From positions 1-44,861 of the forward strand of contig JAPLQY010000036.1 in assembly GCA_026399475.1 (NCBI GenBank): a DNA stretch of 44,861 bases, in the 5' to 3' direction. Positions 16,248-25,741 of this stretch are shown here, one piece after another (position 1 is the first letter of the stretch; the number at the start of each line of letters is the position of its first letter). The stretch is from Rhodocyclales bacterium. Lineage in GTDB: Bacteria; Pseudomonadota; Gammaproteobacteria; Burkholderiales; Rhodocyclaceae. The notes under the pieces are model-generated. The model saw only the letters and a list, made by a program, of their open reading frames with translations. It was not told where the DNA came from and searched no databases. The position numbers were made by a program, and so were the translations under genes.

Positions 16248-17918
16248 TCAGGCCTTGGGCCGCAGTTCGCGACGCAGGATCTTGCCTACGGGCGACTTGG
16301 GCAGGTCGGGGCGGAACTCGATGAACTTGGGCCGCTTGTAGCCGGTGAGCTGTTCCTTGAGGAAGTCCTGCAGTGCGGCTTCGGTGAGCGCCGGATCCTT
16401 CCTGACGATGAACAGCTTCACCACTTCGCCGGAATGCTCGTCGGCGACGCCGATCACGGCGGCCTCCAGCACGCCCGGATGCTTCATCGCGACTTCCTCG
16501 ACCTCGCTCGGATAGACGTTGAAGCCGGAGACCAGCACCATGTCCTTCTTGCGGTCGACGATGCGCGTGGCGCCGCTCTCGTCCATGATGCCGACGTCGC
16601 CCGACTTGAAGAAGCCGTCGGCGGTCATGACATTCGCCGTCTCGTCGGCGCGCTGCCAGTAGCCGGCCATCACCTGCGGCCCGCGGATGCAGATCTCGCC
16701 CGATTCGCCGAGCGCCACGTCCTTGCCCTCATCGTCGCGAATGGCGATTTCGGTCGAGGACACCGGCAGGCCGATGGTGCCGGTGAAGCCCTTGAGGTTG
16801 GCGACGTTGCAGGTCGCCACCGGCGAGGTTTCCGACAGGCCGTAGCCTTCGACGATGGCGCTGCCGGTCAGCGCCATCCAGCGCTCGGCCACCGGCCGCT
16901 GCGTCGCCATGCCGCCGCCGAGGCTGATCTTGAGCGTGGAGAAATCCAGCTTGGCGAATTCGGGGTTGTGCGCCAGGGCATTGAACAGGGTGTTGAGGCA
17001 GGGGAAGACATTGAACTTGAAGGTCGATAGTTCCTTGACGAAGCCCGGTATGTCGCGCGGATTGGGAATCAGCAGGTTGCAGGACCCGGTGCGCATGCCG
17101 ATCATGTTGCACACCGTCAGCGCGAAGATGTGATACAGCGGCAGGGCGCAGACGAAGTTGTGCTGCTGGTCGATGTGGGTGTTGATCGCCGGCTGCATCC
17201 AGGCCTCGACTTGCAGCATGTTGGCAATGATGTTGCGGTTGAGCAGGGTCGCCCCTTTCGACACGCCCGTGGTGCCGCCGGTGTATTGCAGGAAGGCGAC
17301 ATCTTCGCGGGTGCGCGTCGCCGGCTTCAGCGTCTTGCCCGCGCCTTGCGCCAGCGCCTCGTTGAAACGCAGCGAGCCCGGCAGCGAATAGTCGGGCACC
17401 ATCTTCTTCACCTTGCGCACCACAAAATTCACCAGCGTGCCCTTGAGCCCGCCCAGCAGGTCACCCATGGCGGCCACCACAACGTGCTTGACAGGAGTGT
17501 TGGCGATAACCTTCTCCAGCGTGGTGGCGAAGTTTTCGATGATGACGATGGCTTCGGCGCCGCTGTCCTTGAGCTGGTGCTCGAGTTCGCGTGGCGTGTA
17601 CAGCGGATTGATATTGACCACGACGTAGCCGGCACGCAGCACGGCCGCAACGCAGACCGGGTATTGCATGATATTGGGCATCATCAGCGCAACCCGACCG
17701 CCGGGGGCTATTCCGCGCGACTGCAGCCAGGCGCCGAGGTTGCGGGATGCGGTGTCGAGCTGGGCATAGGAAATCGACTTGCCCATGCAGATGAAGGCGG
17801 TGCGCGCGGCGTACTTCTTCATCGACTCCTCGAGCACCTGCGACACGGTTTCATATTGCTTGACATCGATATCAGCGGGCACGCCGGCCGGATAATGCTT
17901 GATCCACAGCTTGTCCAT
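16248..17918 (-). CDS. fadD: Long-chain fatty acid-CoA ligase
   Basis: FadD activates long-chain fatty acids with ATP and CoA at the inner membrane. The 556-residue product (E. coli FadD has 561) has the AMP-binding motif LQYTGGTTGVSKGA at about residue 210, VEGYGLSETSP, and the C-terminal hinge and catalytic segments KDMVLVSGFNVYPSEVEEV and PKSPVGKILRREL with its late Lys. ATG 17918 (MDKLWIKHYPAG) is chosen over an upstream TTG because a GAGGGGG site precedes it. It is divergent from the ABC importer operon with 160 bases between. Confidence 0.94.
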   Translation of the reverse strand: MDKLWIKHYPAGVPADIDVKQYETVSQVLEESMKKYAARTAFICMGKSISYAQLDTASRNLGAWLQSRGIAPGGRVALMMPNIMQYPVCVAAVLRAGYVVVNINPLYTPRELEHQLKDSGAEAIVIIENFATTLEKVIANTPVKHVVVAAMGDLLGGLKGTLVNFVVRKVKKMVPDYSLPGSLRFNEALAQGAGKTLKPATRTREDVAFLQYTGGTTGVSKGATLLNRNIIANMLQVEAWMQPAINTHIDQQHNFVCALPLYHIFALTVCNMIGMRTGSCNLLIPNPRDIPGFVKELSTFKFNVFPCLNTLFNALAHNPEFAKLDFSTLKISLGGGMATQRPVAERWMALTGSAIVEGYGLSETSPVATCNVANLKGFTGTIGLPVSSTEIAIRDDEGKDVALGESGEICIRGPQVMAGYWQRADETANVMTADGFFKSGDVGIMDESGATRIVDRKKDMVLVSGFNVYPSEVEEVAMKHPGVLEAAVIGVADEHSGEVVKLFIVRKDPALTEAALQDFLKEQLTGYKRPKFIEFRPDLPKSPVGKILRRELRPKA

Positions 17919-18078
17919 TTCCAACCCCCTCTTTTTGTCTGGAGGGCAATATTACATGCATATTCCGGGGCTAACGGTATCGGAATTCATACGCTTGCCA
18001 TGGCACAATCGACTGACTGGTTATGAATTCATCTCGCTCGCCTTTTTTCATCCGCTTTTTTGTTCAGGAGAATCTGCC

Positions 18079-19071
18079 GTGCGCTCCATGAAAATCCTTT
18101 CGCTGTGTGCCATCGCTACCCTGCTGGGTGTCTTTTCGTTGGGAGCCCTCGCTCAGCAAAAGCTGTTTGTCTACACCTCGATGAAGGAATCGATGGTGGG
18201 CGACCTGAAAACGGCCTTCGTCAAGAAGCATCCGGACATCAAGCTCGATTTTCAGTCCGCAGGCGCAGGCAAGCTGATGGCCAAGATTGCTGCCGAGCGG
18301 GAGTCCGGCAAGATTCTGGCCGACGTGCTGTGGACCAGCGAGGTCCCCGATTTCTATCAACTGAAGGCACAGGGCATGCTGCTGCCCTATATTCCGGCGG
18401 AAATAAAATTCCTTTTGAACCCCCTGCCGGATTACGACGGGTCGTTCACGGCGGTGCGTCTTGGCACCCTCGGCATCGCCTACAACACGCGCATCATCAA
18501 GGACGCTCCCAAAACCTGGGCGGACCTGCAGAAGCCTGCCTTCAAGGGCGCCTATGGCATTGCCAATCCCGCGCTTTCCGGCACGGCCTACATGAGCGTG
18601 GCCGTTCTCTCCAAGGCATTCGGCTGGTCCTATTTCGAAGGCCTGCGTGCCAATGGCGCAAAGATGGGCAAAGGGTCGGGGCAGGTGGTCGATGACACCG
18701 CGTCGGGCGATCTCCTCGCCAGTCTGGCGGTCGACTACATAACGCTGGACAAGATCGACAAGGGCGCTACGCTGGCGCTGGTTTATCCGCCCGAAATGCT
18801 GGTGATCCCGAGTCCCATAGCCATCTTTCGCGCCAGTCCGAATATCGACGCGGCAAAGAAGTTTGTGGACTTCGTGCTGTCGAAGGACGGGCAGACGGTT
18901 ATCGCCAATGAAGGAACGCTTCCCGTACGTGCCGACGTCAAGGTCCCCGAGCGCTACAAACTTCCCCCGGTTGACGCAGCGATGAAGCGCGCCATGAAAA
19001 TTGACTATCAGCAAATCATGACGGAAAAGGAAGCGACCATCAGGAAATTCACCGACATCATGCAGAAGTGA
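18079..19071 (+). CDS. ABC importer periplasmic substrate-binding protein (FbpA/PhnS-like)
   Basis: The 330-residue product starts at a GTG eight bases after CAGGAG; the next ATG at 18088 is too far from that site. A signal peptide ends near GALAQQ at residue 26. The mature protein has the class II binding-protein pattern KLFVYTSMKESMVGDL, LADVLWTSEVPDF, GTLGIAYNTRII, KTWADLQKPAFKGAYGIANP and GQTVIANEGTLPVR. Members of this group carry ferric iron, thiamine, 2-aminoethylphosphonate or similar small anions; the sequence does not decide which. It heads a four-gene importer operon. Confidence 0.88.
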   Translation: MRSMKILSLCAIATLLGVFSLGALAQQKLFVYTSMKESMVGDLKTAFVKKHPDIKLDFQSAGAGKLMAKIAAERESGKILADVLWTSEVPDFYQLKAQGMLLPYIPAEIKFLLNPLPDYDGSFTAVRLGTLGIAYNTRIIKDAPKTWADLQKPAFKGAYGIANPALSGTAYMSVAVLSKAFGWSYFEGLRANGAKMGKGSGQVVDDTASGDLLASLAVDYITLDKIDKGATLALVYPPEMLVIPSPIAIFRASPNIDAAKKFVDFVLSKDGQTVIANEGTLPVRADVKVPERYKLPPVDAAMKRAMKIDYQQIMTEKEATIRKFTDIMQK

Positions 19072-19093
19072 ACTCCTGGTGACGGTTTGAACC

Positions 19094-20182
19094 ATGGCCG
19101 ATGTCCGCATCGAAGGCTTGGGCAAAAGCTATGGGGGGCGGGCAGTGCTGTCCGCCCTGTCGCTGGACCTCAACGACGGCGAGTGCTTCACCCTGCTCGG
19201 CCCGTCCGGTTGCGGCAAGACGGTACTGCTGCGCCTGGTTGCCGGCTTTGAGATCCCGGACAGCGGCACCGTCTCGATTGGCGGTGAAGCCGTGGCAAAT
19301 GCCGCAACGGGAGTAATGGTGCCGCCGGACAAACGCGGCCTTGGCGTGGTGTTTCAGGATTACGCAGTCTGGCCGCACATGAACGTGTTTGACAATGTGT
19401 CTTATCCGCTCAAACTGGCCCGAACGGATACCACGTCACTGCAGGAGCGCACGGCACGGGCCGTCGAACTGGTGGGTCTGAGAGGACTCGAAGCACGCCT
19501 GCCATCACAGCTTTCCGGTGGCCAACAACAGCGGGTGGCGCTAGCGCGTGCGCTGGTTTCCGAGCCGCGCCTCCTGCTGCTCGACGAACCGCTCAATAAT
19601 CTCGACGCCAATCTGCGCGAGGAAATGCGCTTCGAGATCAAGGCGCTGCAGCGCAAGCTGGGAATCACAATTTTCTATGTCACCCACGATCAGGAAATCG
19701 CGCTGAGCATTGCCGATCGCCTCGCGGTTATGGATGAAAACGGGGTACTGCGACAAATCGGTGCTCCGGAGGAGGTTTACGAGCATCCGGGTGATCCCTT
19801 CGTTTTTCGCTTTCTGGGCATCGCGAATTTTCTGCCGGTAAGGCGCGACGGCGACGCCCTGTATATTGGAGGATCATCGGCGGCCTGGGTCGGGCCACAC
19901 CCGAATCGCCCGGGCGGCAAGCTCAGCGCAGGGTTTCGGCCCAGCGATGTATTGCTGGCGCGCGATGGGGACGGGCTGCCCGGAACGGTTCGCCGCGCGA
20001 GTTTCCTCGGCGCGCAGGTCGACTATCTGATCGATATCGCGGGTACCTTGATTCGGGCCGCCTTGCCCAGCCATGAGTGTCTTGCCCGCAATCTGCTGTT
20101 TGTCGAGGGCGATAGCTGCCGCGTCGGATTGGCCACTGTGCAGTGGTTTGAAGGCGACACCGGTGGTGGTATGGCGACGTAA
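19094..20182 (+). CDS. ABC importer ATPase, first copy (FbpC/PotA-like)
   Basis: The 362-residue protein has Walker A GPSGCGKT at 36-43, the signature LSGGQQQRVALARAL from about residue 138, Walker B LLLLDEPLNNLDA at about 157-169 and the switch His in VTHDQE. A C-terminal TOBE-type region begins near residue 235. It would power import as half of the ATPase pair. It lies 22 bases after the binding protein and 3 bases before the permease. A second, different ATPase is encoded after the permease. Confidence 0.93.
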   Translation: MADVRIEGLGKSYGGRAVLSALSLDLNDGECFTLLGPSGCGKTVLLRLVAGFEIPDSGTVSIGGEAVANAATGVMVPPDKRGLGVVFQDYAVWPHMNVFDNVSYPLKLARTDTTSLQERTARAVELVGLRGLEARLPSQLSGGQQQRVALARALVSEPRLLLLDEPLNNLDANLREEMRFEIKALQRKLGITIFYVTHDQEIALSIADRLAVMDENGVLRQIGAPEEVYEHPGDPFVFRFLGIANFLPVRRDGDALYIGGSSAAWVGPHPNRPGGKLSAGFRPSDVLLARDGDGLPGTVRRASFLGAQVDYLIDIAGTLIRAALPSHECLARNLLFVEGDSCRVGLATVQWFEGDTGGGMAT

Positions 20183-20185
20183 TTC

Positions 20186-21877
20186 ATGAGCACAGGAACC
20201 GACACGCGCTTCGGCACCCCCCAACTGCTGTTTGGCCTCTCCGTGGCCATTCTGGTCATTGTCGTCGCCGTGCCCATGCTGCTGATTTTTTTCAATGCCT
20301 TCTGGGTCGATGGCCATTTCAATGTGGCGGATGTCATCAAGGTATTGCGCCAGCCGGAGACCTACAAGGCGTTGTTGAATTCACTGGTCCTGTCCGTAGG
20401 CGTCACCATCACGGGAACCATCGTCGGTACCTTTTTCGCATGGCTGGTCACCCGAACCGATTTGCCTTTCAAGAACGCAATGAAACTGCTGTTCCTGGTG
20501 CCCTTCATGCTGCCCGCATTCATCGGCGCACTGGCATGGAAGATGTTGCTGTCGCCGCGGGCCGGATACATCAACCGTTTTTTCATCGATGTGCTCGGCT
20601 TCGACGGGCCGGTCTTCGACATTTATACCTACGCAGGAATTATCCTGGTCGAGACGATGTATCTGTTTCCCTTTGTCTTCATTCAGGTCAGCGGCGCGCT
20701 GGAACGCATGGACCCGACGCTTGAGGAATCGGCGCGGATTTCCGGCGCGGACCTGTTCACGATTACGCGCAAGATCACCATCCCGCTGGTGCTGCCGTCG
20801 ATCCTTTCCGGATCGCTGCTGATCATGCTCTATTCCATGGCGCATTTCGGCACGGTCGCCGTGTTGGGAATCGAAACCGGGATCTACAACATTCCGACCC
20901 TGATCTACGAAAAAATTCATCAAAGCGCAGGGAGCTTCGCTTCAATCCGCACGGCCACCGTGCTGGCGACGGTACTGGTGATTACCGCCGCGCTGATCCT
21001 CTGGCTGCAGAATCGCATCTTGCGCAAAGGCCGCTATCAGATCATCGCCGTCAAGAGTTTTCGTCCGACCGAACTGAAGTTGCGTGGCCTGCGCATCCCG
21101 CTGTTCATCTTTTGCCTCGCCTACATCGGCTTCACCATTGTCCTGCCGACCGTGACCATCTTCATGGTGGGGGCCCTCAAGACCTATGGTCTGCCGTTCA
21201 CCGCGGAGAACATGACCTTTGGCAATTATTACCACATCCTGTTCGAGTGGGATCTCACCCGCGACGCGATCTGGAACAGCGTGAGCCTGGGTCTGGCGGC
21301 GGCTCTGATCACCATGTTTGCCGGCGTGATCATTTCCTATGTCATCGTCAAGATGAAAGTGCGCGGCAAGGGGCTGCTGGAGTTCCTCGGCATGCTGCCT
21401 TTCTCGGTGCCGGGCTCGGTCATCGCGCTGGGCGTCATCCTCGCCTGGAGCGGCAAGTTCGGCATCAATCTCTACAACACCGTGTGGATCATTCTGGCGG
21501 CCTACATCGCAAGATACATGGCGTTCTCGCTCAAGGCCAATTCGGCGGCCCTCGAGCAGGTGCATGACTCCCTGGTCGAGGCAGCGCGCGCCTCGGGAGC
21601 AACCATGTGGCAGGCGCTCAGGGATATCGTCCTGCCGCTGGTGCGGCCCGGAATGCTGGCGGCGTTTTTTTTGATCTTCCTTCCTGCATTGCGCGAACTG
21701 ACCGTCTCGGTACTCCTGTACGGCCCGACAACGCGCACGATTGGAGTTGCGATCTACACGCTGAACGAGGATGGCGAAACCGTCTACTCTGCGGCGCTCG
21801 CCGGGATCGCCCTGATCATCATCGTACTGGGCGAAGGGATCATCAAACGCCTTGCGACAGGCAAGCACAGCGCCTAG
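20186..21877 (+). CDS. ABC importer double permease (FbpB-like)
   Basis: The 563-residue membrane protein is a fusion of two permease halves with about twelve membrane segments. Each half carries its own EAA coupling loop: EESARISGADLFTITRKI in the first half and VEAARASGATMWQALRDIV in the second. Fused permeases of this length are usual in FbpB-type iron and 2-aminoethylphosphonate importers. The two non-identical EAA loops can each contact a different ATPase, which fits the two ATPase genes flanking it. Confidence 0.92.
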   Translation: MSTGTDTRFGTPQLLFGLSVAILVIVVAVPMLLIFFNAFWVDGHFNVADVIKVLRQPETYKALLNSLVLSVGVTITGTIVGTFFAWLVTRTDLPFKNAMKLLFLVPFMLPAFIGALAWKMLLSPRAGYINRFFIDVLGFDGPVFDIYTYAGIILVETMYLFPFVFIQVSGALERMDPTLEESARISGADLFTITRKITIPLVLPSILSGSLLIMLYSMAHFGTVAVLGIETGIYNIPTLIYEKIHQSAGSFASIRTATVLATVLVITAALILWLQNRILRKGRYQIIAVKSFRPTELKLRGLRIPLFIFCLAYIGFTIVLPTVTIFMVGALKTYGLPFTAENMTFGNYYHILFEWDLTRDAIWNSVSLGLAAALITMFAGVIISYVIVKMKVRGKGLLEFLGMLPFSVPGSVIALGVILAWSGKFGINLYNTVWIILAAYIARYMAFSLKANSAALEQVHDSLVEAARASGATMWQALRDIVLPLVRPGMLAAFFLIFLPALRELTVSVLLYGPTTRTIGVAIYTLNEDGETVYSAALAGIALIIIVLGEGIIKRLATGKHSA

Positions 21878-21888
21878 CGACTATCCCC

Positions 21889-22947
21889 ATGGCCTATATC
21901 GAACTGCGGCAGGTGAGCAAGCGCTTCGGCGACGTTACGGCGGTGGATCGGCTCGATCTCGACATTGCCGAGGGCGAATGCGTGGCGATGCTGGGTCCCT
22001 CCGGTTGCGGCAAGACGACCACCTTGCGCATGGTCGCCGGATTTGAGGATCTCGATGACGGCGAAATTCGCGTCGGCGGAAAACTGCTGTCATCGAAGCG
22101 CGAAAAATTTTACCTGCCGCCGGAACAGCGAAATTTCGGCATGGTTTTTCAGGCATTCGCCGTGTGGCCGCATCTGTCCGTGTTCGAAAATGTGGCCTTC
22201 CCCTTGCGCGTGCGCAAACTGCCGAAAACTGAAATCATTGCCCGTACCGAAGAGGCGCTGAAACACACGAATCTTCTCTCGGCTGCGCGCGGGAGTCCGG
22301 ACGATCTGTCGGGCGGCGGCAAGCAACGGGTGGCGCTGGCGCGGGCACTTGCCATCCGACCGGACGTGATGCTGCTGGACGAACCCCTGTCGAGCCTCGA
22401 TCCGCACTTCCGCGAAGAGATGCGTTTCGAGATCAAGGATTTGCAACGGCGATTCGGATTCTCGATCCTTTACGTTACTCACGATCAGTCCGAGGCGATG
22501 GCGCTGTCGGACCGCATCCTGATCATGCGCGCCGGGGTGGTCCAGCAGATCGGTACGCCGCTGGAGGTTTACGGCTCGCCTGCGAACCGCTTCGTCTTCG
22601 AGTTCATCGGGCTATCCTGTTTTCTGCAGGCGGGACTTACCTCGTCCGGGATGCAGATCGGCGGCATGAACTGCGCATGGCCCGGTGCGCTTGCACCACC
22701 CGGCGCACTCGTTGCTGCCGGTACCGGCATCCTTGCCGCGCGGCCGACCGAAATCGATTTTGTCGGCGAAGGCGGCGTACGGGGTACGGTGGCACGCAAG
22801 GCCTATCTCGGCGAGACCATCGACTATCGGGTTCTGGTCGGCGACGCCGAGGTTCGGGTGCAGAAGACCCGCCGCGTGCCGGGGCCTGCCATCGGCGACA
22901 GCTGCGGGCTGAATTTTGTCCGGCCCCAGTGGTATCCGGCTGATTGA
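21889..22947 (+). CDS. ABC importer ATPase, second copy with altered signature motif
   Basis: The 352-residue protein is related to the first ATPase. Walker A GPSGCGKT is at 36-43, Walker B MLLDEPLSSLDP and the switch VTHDQSE are intact, but the signature reads LSGGGKQRVALARAL, with Gly where Gln is usual in LSGGQ. A TOBE-like C-terminal region follows (ILAARPTEIDFVGEGG). The start ATG lies 11 bases after the permease stop. Two distinct ATPases in an FbpABC-like operon suggest a heterodimeric motor. It converges on lipA 43 bases away. Confidence 0.92.
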   Translation: MAYIELRQVSKRFGDVTAVDRLDLDIAEGECVAMLGPSGCGKTTTLRMVAGFEDLDDGEIRVGGKLLSSKREKFYLPPEQRNFGMVFQAFAVWPHLSVFENVAFPLRVRKLPKTEIIARTEEALKHTNLLSAARGSPDDLSGGGKQRVALARALAIRPDVMLLDEPLSSLDPHFREEMRFEIKDLQRRFGFSILYVTHDQSEAMALSDRILIMRAGVVQQIGTPLEVYGSPANRFVFEFIGLSCFLQAGLTSSGMQIGGMNCAWPGALAPPGALVAAGTGILAARPTEIDFVGEGGVRGTVARKAYLGETIDYRVLVGDAEVRVQKTRRVPGPAIGDSCGLNFVRPQWYPAD

Positions 22948-22990
22948 AGCACCGCCACCGCTGCTCGGAGGATACCGATTCGCAGGACCC

Positions 22991-23926
22991 TCAAACCACA
23001 CCAGCACCGTGCGCCTGCATGTCAGCATGGTAGCTGGAGCGTACCAGCGGTGCCGAGGCGGCATGGGTGAAGCCCATGGCCGTGGCTTCGCGGGCGTACA
23101 TGGCGAAGATGTCGGGATGCGCGTAGCGCAGTACCGGCAGGTGGTGGCCAGAGGGCGCGAGGTACTGGCCGATGGTCAGCATCTCGACGTCATGGACACG
23201 CAGATCGCGCAGCGTGGCCAGAATTTCCTCGTCGGTCTCGCCGAGGCCGACCATCAGGCCGGATTTGGTGGGAATCTCCGGTCGGAGCATCTTGAAGGCC
23301 TTCAGCAGCTGCAGCGAGTTGGCATAGTCGGCGCCGGGGCGTACCTGCCGATAAAGACGCGGCACGGTTTCCATGTTGTGGTTCATCACGTCGGGCGGCG
23401 TGGCGGCGAGGATGTCCAGCGCGATGCCGAGACGGCCGCGAAAGTCCGGCACCAGCACTTCGATTTTCGTCTCTGGCGAATACTCGCGCACTTTTGCGAT
23501 GCAGTCGGCGAAGTGCTGAGCTCCCCCGTCGCGCAGGTCGTCACGGTCGACGCTGGTGATCACCACGTACTTGAGCTTCATCGCGGCGATGGTGCGGGCG
23601 AGTTTTTCCGGCTCTGCCGCGTCCGGCGGCAATGGCTTGCCGTGGCCGACGTCGCAGAAGGGGCAGCGACGGGTGCACAGATCGCCGAGGATCATGAACG
23701 TCGCCGTGCCATTGCCAAAGCATTCGCCGATGTTGGGGCAGGTGGCTTCCTCGCACACCGTATGCAGATGGTGTTCGCGCAGGATCTGCTTGATCTCGCC
23801 GAAGCGACCCGCGCTGTTGCCCGCCTTGACGCGAATCCAGTCCGGCTTTTTCAGCACGGTTGTGGCCGGCACGATCTTTATGGGAATGCGCGCCGTCTTG
23901 GCTTCGCCCTTCTGCTTCGTCGTCAT
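22991..23926 (-). CDS. lipA: Lipoyl synthase
   Basis: LipA inserts two sulphur atoms into octanoyl groups on lipoyl domains. The 311-residue radical SAM enzyme has the auxiliary cluster motif [12 protein letters not shown], the SAM cluster motif [10 protein letters not shown] and the C-terminal RSSYHA. It also shows [16 protein letters not shown] and [17 protein letters not shown]. It is the last gene of the long minus-strand operon; its ATG overlaps the lipB stop (ATGA). Confidence 0.97.
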   Translation of the reverse strand: MTTKQKGEAKTARIPIKIVPATTVLKKPDWIRVKAGNSAGRFGEIKQILREHHLHTVCEEATCPNIGECFGNGTATFMILGDLCTRRCPFCDVGHGKPLPPDAAEPEKLARTIAAMKLKYVVITSVDRDDLRDGGAQHFADCIAKVREYSPETKIEVLVPDFRGRLGIALDILAATPPDVMNHNMETVPRLYRQVRPGADYANSLQLLKAFKMLRPEIPTKSGLMVGLGETDEEILATLRDLRVHDVEMLTIGQYLAPSGHHLPVLRYAHPDIFAMYAREATAMGFTHAASAPLVRSSYHADMQAHGAGVV

Positions 23927-24531
23927 GTTTTTTTATCCACTTGCCGGACCAGATGTTCGGCGAGAGCTTCGCCCACCTTCACTGTATCGCATTCGCCCGT
24001 CAGATCGCGCAGTTGTGTCACCGCCATTCCCTCGTAGCCGCAAGGGTTGATGGCGCAGTATGGCGCCAAATCCATGTCGACGTTGAGCGAGACGCCGTGA
24101 TAGCTGCAGCCATGCTTGATGCGCAGGCCCAGCGCGGCGATCTTGGCGCTGCCGACATACACGCCGGGGGCGCCGGCGAGGCGCGCCGCCGTGACGCCGT
24201 AGCCGGCCAGCAGGTCGATCACGGCCTGCTCGATGCGATTGACCATGCCGCGCACCGTGAGTTCGCGCCGGCGCAGATCGAGCAGCAGATAGGCCACGAC
24301 CTGGCCGGGTCCGTGATAGGTGATCTGGCCGCCACGATCGATCTGCACCACGGGAATGCCGATGTCCTTGAGCAGATGCTCCGGCTTGCCCGACAGGCCC
24401 TGGGTGAACACCGGCGGATGCTCGCAGAGCCAGAGCTCGTCCGGAGTGTCCTCGTCGCGGGTAGCGGTGAATTCCTGCATCGCGGCGAAGGTCGCCGCGT
24501 AGCCCACGCGGCCCAGGTGGCGGACGATCAC
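23923..24531 (-). CDS. lipB: Octanoyltransferase LipB
   Basis: LipB moves octanoyl from acyl carrier protein to lipoyl domains, supplying the LipA substrate. The 202-residue product has [15 protein letters not shown], the catalytic Lys in [12 protein letters not shown] and the catalytic Cys in the stretch NPCG late in the domain. A GTG at 24531 is chosen as start because it overlaps the ybeD stop (GTGA) and gives the family-typical beginning [15 protein letters not shown]; upstream in-frame sequence belongs to ybeD in another frame. Confidence 0.95.
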   Translation of the reverse strand: MIVRHLGRVGYAATFAAMQEFTATRDEDTPDELWLCEHPPVFTQGLSGKPEHLLKDIGIPVVQIDRGGQITYHGPGQVVAYLLLDLRRRELTVRGMVNRIEQAVIDLLAGYGVTAARLAGAPGVYVGSAKIAALGLRIKHGCSYHGVSLNVDMDLAPYCAINPCGYEGMAVTQLRDLTGECDTVKVGEALAEHLVRQVDKKT

Positions 24532-24791
24532 AGGACTACTTTTACCATCGGATGCGAAGTCAGCTCCCTGTACAGCGCGTCGAGCTGCTCCTGCGAAACC
24601 GCATGTACCGTGCAAGTCAGCGACAGATAGTTGCCGGCTTTGGAGGGACGCATCTCGATTGATGCGGCATCGAACTCCGGCGCATGCTTCAGTACCACCT
24701 CGACGACGGCTTGGGCAAACCCCGCGTCCGTCGCACCCATTATTTTCAGGGGAAAGTCGCAGGGGAACTCGATCAGGGTTTCGCGCGTCAT
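24528..24791 (-). CDS. ybeD: YbeD (DUF493) family protein
   Basis: This small 87-residue protein begins MTRETLIEFPCDFPLKIMG and ends HPMVKVVL, the ends expected of the YbeD/DUF493 ACT-like fold. Function is unknown; the gene usually sits between dacA-type carboxypeptidase genes and lipB, as here. A much longer in-frame extension upstream reads through the repeat element and the dat gene and is rejected. The ATG directly follows the last hairpin of repeat copy C, and the start codon can even pair within its stem. Confidence 0.92.
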   Translation of the reverse strand: MTRETLIEFPCDFPLKIMGATDAGFAQAVVEVVLKHAPEFDAASIEMRPSKAGNYLSLTCTVHAVSQEQLDALYRELTSHPMVKVVL

Positions 24792-24871
24792 GCTTCCGCC
24801 GGGCCGCCCCAAGGAAGCATGCGCCCCCCTTGGGGGGGCAGCGAGCCGGGTTTGCGAGCGTGGGGGGCCAT
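24792..24871 (-). repeat. Hairpin intergenic element, copy C (dat-ybeD, short form)
   Basis: The element fills the whole 80-base gap between the dat stop and the ybeD ATG, oriented with the genes. Hairpin 3 pairs GCTTCC/GGAAGC (plus strand 24792-24797 with 24813-24818) around the conserved 15-base loop. The pairing can extend two bases into the ybeD start codon. A GCCCCCC/GGGGGGC hairpin lies just upstream. The GTGAC-GGTTC linker of the other copies is missing or replaced by CGCTCGCAAACCCGGCTCG. Confidence 0.78.
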
Positions 24872-25741
24872 TCAAACCACCGGTGCCCGCATCACCGTGG
24901 CCTTGAAGTCCTGATACCAGGCATACATCTGCGCAAACACGGGGCCCGGTGTTCCACTGGTCCCGACTGCGCGGCCATCGAGCGTGACGATGGGCAGCAC
25001 TTCCTTGGTCGAGGAGCACATCCACAGCTCGTCGGCGGCACGCGTTTCGGCCTCGGTGATGTCGCGCACTTCGTGCGGCAGGCCGTGTTGCGCGGCGAGT
25101 TCCAGCACGACGTCGTAGGTAATGCCGGGCAACATCAGGTGATTCTTGATCGGCGCCAGGAGCACGCCGTTTTTCATGACGAAGATGGAGGAAGCGGAAC
25201 CTTCGGTGAGAAAGCCATCGCGGAACAATACCGTTTCAACGCAGCCGGCAGACACGGCCAACTGGCGCAGCAGGCAGTTGGCCAAGAGCGAGGTGGTCTT
25301 GAGATCGCAGCGCAGCCAGCGGATGTCGGCGGCGGATACGGCAGCGATGCCCTGCTCGCGCTGGCTGGCAGGCGGCGTGTTCATCGCTTCCGCGAGGATC
25401 ACCGCGGTGGGCGTGATCTCCTTCGGAAAAGCGTGATTGCGCACCGCCATCGGACCACGCGTGACCTGGATGTAGATCGACTGGTCTTCCCACTCGGCCT
25501 CGTGCGCCAGTTGCGTGATGAATCCGATCCACTCGTCCAGCCGATACGGATTGGCGAGTTGGATGCCATCGAGGCTTTGCTGCAGGCGTGCCAGATGCTG
25601 TTCGAGACGAAAAGCCTGGCGCGAATAGACAGGAATCACCTCATACACGCCGTCGCCAAACAGAAAGCCGCGATCCATGACGGAAACGCGGGCATCTTCC
25701 ACCTCAAGCCACCGGCCGTTGAGAAAAACCCGGGCCGTCAT
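24872..25741 (-). CDS. dat: D-amino acid aminotransferase (class IV PLP enzyme)
   Basis: The 289-residue class IV aminotransferase has the catalytic Lys in CDLKTTSLLANCLLRQ, plus DRGFLFGDGVYEVIPVY near the N-terminus, YIQVTRGPMAVRNHAFP and EGSASSIFVMKNG, a pattern closest to D-alanine aminotransferases. It would interconvert D-Ala, D-Glu and keto acids, which suits its place between a D,D-carboxypeptidase gene and ybeD. A branched-chain aminotransferase function is less likely but cannot be ruled out. The start overlaps the dacC stop (ATGA). Confidence 0.88.
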   Translation of the reverse strand: MTARVFLNGRWLEVEDARVSVMDRGFLFGDGVYEVIPVYSRQAFRLEQHLARLQQSLDGIQLANPYRLDEWIGFITQLAHEAEWEDQSIYIQVTRGPMAVRNHAFPKEITPTAVILAEAMNTPPASQREQGIAAVSAADIRWLRCDLKTTSLLANCLLRQLAVSAGCVETVLFRDGFLTEGSASSIFVMKNGVLLAPIKNHLMLPGITYDVVLELAAQHGLPHEVRDITEAETRAADELWMCSSTKEVLPIVTLDGRAVGTSGTPGPVFAQMYAWYQDFKATVMRAPVV

